Of a stretch of DNA of 16,366 nucleotides, positions 14,492 through 16,366 are shown in pieces; the stretch's first letter is position 1; each line of letters opens with the position of its first letter. The position numbers were made by a program, and so were the translations under genes. The stretch is from Stramenopiles sp. TOSAG23-3 (Eukaryota > Sar). The notes under the pieces were generated by a model, which was not told the origin of the DNA, did no database searches, and saw nothing but the letters and a program-made list of their open reading frames with translations. The stretch covers positions 1-16,366 of the forward strand of contig LT642490.1 in NCBI GenBank assembly GCA_900128585.1. The letters run 5' to 3'.

Positions 14492-16366
14492 TCAATACGA
14501 CGCTTTCATAATTACGTTTATGCTCGTCTCCACATCGTCTCCCAAAGCACAAGGGGTTGCCCACATATACACACGGGCCGATTTTTCGGTCTCAAATTTG
14601 TGCACAGCGGTATTGCTTGTAAACTCTGCGGATGATACTTTCTGCACATTTTTCAGTGCTTCTTCTGATATTGTTCCCTCTACTAGGTGGGCATGCACTG
14701 CCAACATGTGGATTTTAAGCGAAGTGGCACCGTTCCCTGTCGCGAGCGTTGTGTTGCTCGCCATTCTGAACTCGTATGAGCCGGCAGGCACATCAGCAGA
14801 CGCAGCGTGTTCCATCAGCAAATCCCGGTCTAAATCAAAATCACAATTGCTCTTTGGCGATATCTTAAAATTCCAAGTATGCGCATGAGTAGTGTTGTCT
14901 GCATGGTCGTCGTGAGGGGTTTTGCAGTAAGTTCCCCCAGACCATTTAAAATCGCATTGGGACTCCTCTCTCCATTTCAATTTGGGGTGCCACTGGTGCA
15001 AAAGCTTGTGTTCACGGGGGCGCACGATAGTGTAGCCTGCGCGAACAAATCTGTTTATCAGATCAATGTCCTCGCCTCCCCATCCGTACCTAAACTTTGC
15101 AATGTCGTACCCGTTCACTTTGAGGTAATCGCTTTTATAGGCCCCGATCATTCCATAACCCCATCCAAAGAAGGAGCCCGTGTTTGCTTTTGCTTTCTTG
15201 GCTCCTTTGTTCAAAATAAACACCTCCGGGGCGTAAACGTGGCTGCCATTTTGCACCGACAAGGTCACAATCTCATGAAGATTTGACGGGAGCATCATAT
15301 CTACGTCACATGTGAAAAATATCTCGTTATCATCTAACGAACGTATTGCATAGTCCAACATCAATGCGCGTGAAAATTTCTTCATGGTCTTTGGTGCCCA
15401 CAAAAATGTTTTGTGGGGCAGTCCGCTATTGATTAACATGGTCCTAGGGTTCTGGTCGGTGCTAGTATGGTCGACTACAATCAATCGCACGCTGTCCTTT
15501 ATAGGGATCAGAGACTTTATCATTTCTTTCAGCTGCTTCCCTCGATTGCTGACACTGACTATAACGTTCACTAGCTTCGGCCTCTCTTTGCCCAAAGACG
15601 TCACTTTTTGTATCTTCAGCTTTGCCAAAGGTTTCATCAGCCTGATCCCAAAAACCTCCCCCGTTGGTACGTATTTAATGTGCAAGTTGTAGTAGACGCC
15701 ATAGAAACGCTCCACCCGCCGTTCAAAACGTACCACGTCAATAATTTTCCGTTTTTTAGCATCGCCGACCGTAAAGCGTTTGTCTCCCTTCACAGGCAGC
15801 TGCAACAGCGCAGCAGCAATCACTTGCTTCACCTCCACTGTATTTTCATGGGTCACTCCCAGAACCCACTGCTTGTGAAGGATAGAGCCCACGGGGGCAT
15901 CTGGCCATTCCCAGTGACGGTACAGCTCGGTCATGGGCACATCCCATATTGACCATCGCGAAAGGTCAAAATCGTTCTGTTTGCGATTTGGTAGCAGCAG
16001 GGGGGCAAACAATGTTTTTTCTTTCTTTGTCTCCTTCGGCGGGAGGACGCTTCCTGCTCCCCCGTTGCTGGGCCCCCCGCCGTTCGCGGAAGAGAGGCGG
16101 CCACACCTTCGACACAACTTTGCATCGATGAGGGTGTTGCCCCTTCTCCGGTTCCCCTCCGCCAACTCCTTGCTCATGGCTTTCAACTTACTATTTTCCT
16201 CTTTCAGCATCTTTTCAGAAACCTCAAATTGCTCGATCCTACGCTGTAGTTTATCTGTCAGGGGTGGGCTGTCGTCAGCTTCGGGCTGCAGTTTTAACGA
16301 CGATGCAGCATCCGCCTTGACCTCACTATATTTGTTTCCAACTTTAATATCACGCTTCAACTTTAA
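14492..16366 (-). CDS. GT7 chondroitin N-acetylgalactosaminyltransferase-like enzyme (5' end outside window)
   Basis: The frame is open to the window edge with no ATG at its visible beginning, so the N-terminus, where a Golgi membrane anchor would be expected, is missing. Counting from codon 16358-16360, residues 36-70 are coiled-coil-like and a CRRC pair is at 83-86. An RFERRVERFYGVYYNLHIKY block (211-230) resembles the region before the catalytic domain in chondroitin synthases. The transferase domain (about 262-460) shows LVNVIVSVSNR, KKFSRALMLDYA (327-338), CDVD metal motif (351-354), GYGMIGAYKSDYLKVNGYD (401-419), WGGEDIDL (427-434, the GT7 signature) and LLHQWH (453-458). A 160-residue beta-rich C-terminal extension is of unknown role. 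The stop is TGA. The predicted reaction is transfer of GalNAc, GlcNAc or Gal from UDP-sugar in the Golgi; the acceptor is unknown. Confidence 0.85.
   Translation of the reverse strand, partial: LKLKRDIKVGNKYSEVKADAASSLKLQPEADDSPPLTDKLQRRIEQFEVSEKMLKEENSKLKAMSKELAEGNRRRGNTLIDAKLCRRCGRLSSANGGGPSNGGAGSVLPPKETKKEKTLFAPLLLPNRKQNDFDLSRWSIWDVPMTELYRHWEWPDAPVGSILHKQWVLGVTHENTVEVKQVIAAALLQLPVKGDKRFTVGDAKKRKIIDVVRFERRVERFYGVYYNLHIKYVPTGEVFGIRLMKPLAKLKIQKVTSLGKERPKLVNVIVSVSNRGKQLKEMIKSLIPIKDSVRLIVVDHTSTDQNPRTMLINSGLPHKTFLWAPKTMKKFSRALMLDYAIRSLDDNEIFFTCDVDMMLPSNLHEIVTLSVQNGSHVYAPEVFILNKGAKKAKANTGSFFGWGYGMIGAYKSDYLKVNGYDIAKFRYGWGGEDIDLINRFVRAGYTIVRPREHKLLHQWHPKLKWREESQCDFKWSGGTYCKTPHDDHADNTTHAHTWNFKISPKSNCDFDLDRDLLMEHAASADVPAGSYEFRMASNTTLATGNGATSLKIHMLAVHAHLVEGTISEEALKNVQKVSSAEFTSNTAVHKFETEKSARVYMWATPCALGDDVETSINVIMKASY

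Noticed and set aside
1-16366. Giant-virus or bacterial origin of the window
   Set aside because: Long AT-rich spacers, signal peptides with N-glycosylation sequons, the ciliary-type protein and the absence of operon structure or viral core genes favour a eukaryotic nuclear genome.
1-16366. tRNA, rRNA or CRISPR features
   Set aside because: Reading through, I saw no T-loop/acceptor pattern, rRNA-like segment or regularly spaced direct repeats with unique spacers.

Overview
This window looks like a gene-dense nuclear region of a small-genome unicellular eukaryote. It carries seven long genes, each an uninterrupted reading frame with no intron needed. TAA, TAG and TGA all end genes, so the standard code fits. 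Gene spacers are short (72 to 727 bp), AT-rich and full of TAT/TAA microsatellites. The proteins are eukaryotic types: signal peptides with many N-glycosylation sequons, IQ and EF-hand motifs, a UBP zinc finger, an ALKBH1 relative and a GT7 glycosyltransferase. A compact algal or other protist genome (mamiellophyte-like or similar) would fit, but I cannot name the species. No tRNA, rRNA, CRISPR, insertion sequence or prokaryotic operon signal was seen.

Layout. 373-3945 (+): a 1190-residue coiled-coil protein with IQ and EF-hand motifs and a stretch like axonemal dynein light chain, probably ciliary or cytoskeletal. 4117-5277 (-): an ALKBH1-type AlkB protein whose metal and cofactor residues are largely replaced. 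6005-7660 (+): a secreted GH5 endoglycoceramidase-like hydrolase. 8055-9602 (+): a 12-helix MFS transporter of the SV2/SVOP-like type. 9675-11891 (-): an MsrB / UBP zinc finger / ADP-ribosylglycohydrolase three-domain fusion. 12547-14109 (+): a secreted GH20 beta-hexosaminidase. 14492-16366 (-): a GT7 chondroitin-GalNAc-transferase-like enzyme, cut at its 5' end by the window edge.

Four of the seven genes suggest glycoconjugate handling: EGCase-like hydrolase, hexosaminidase, GT7 transferase and possibly the transporter. A pathway link is inference only, because neighbours in eukaryotes are often unrelated. The other theme is altered catalytic residues in recognisable folds: the AlkB protein, the MsrB and ARH parts of the fusion, and one substrate-binding acid in the hexosaminidase.

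The most striking non-coding observations are two. First, the 5' leader and start codon of the GH5 gene lie in a diverged copy of an internal segment of that same gene (5944-6020 against 6630-6702), read there in another frame. Second, a family of palindromic GTAC-rich elements sits upstream of three plus-strand genes (around 5530, 7752 and 12251).
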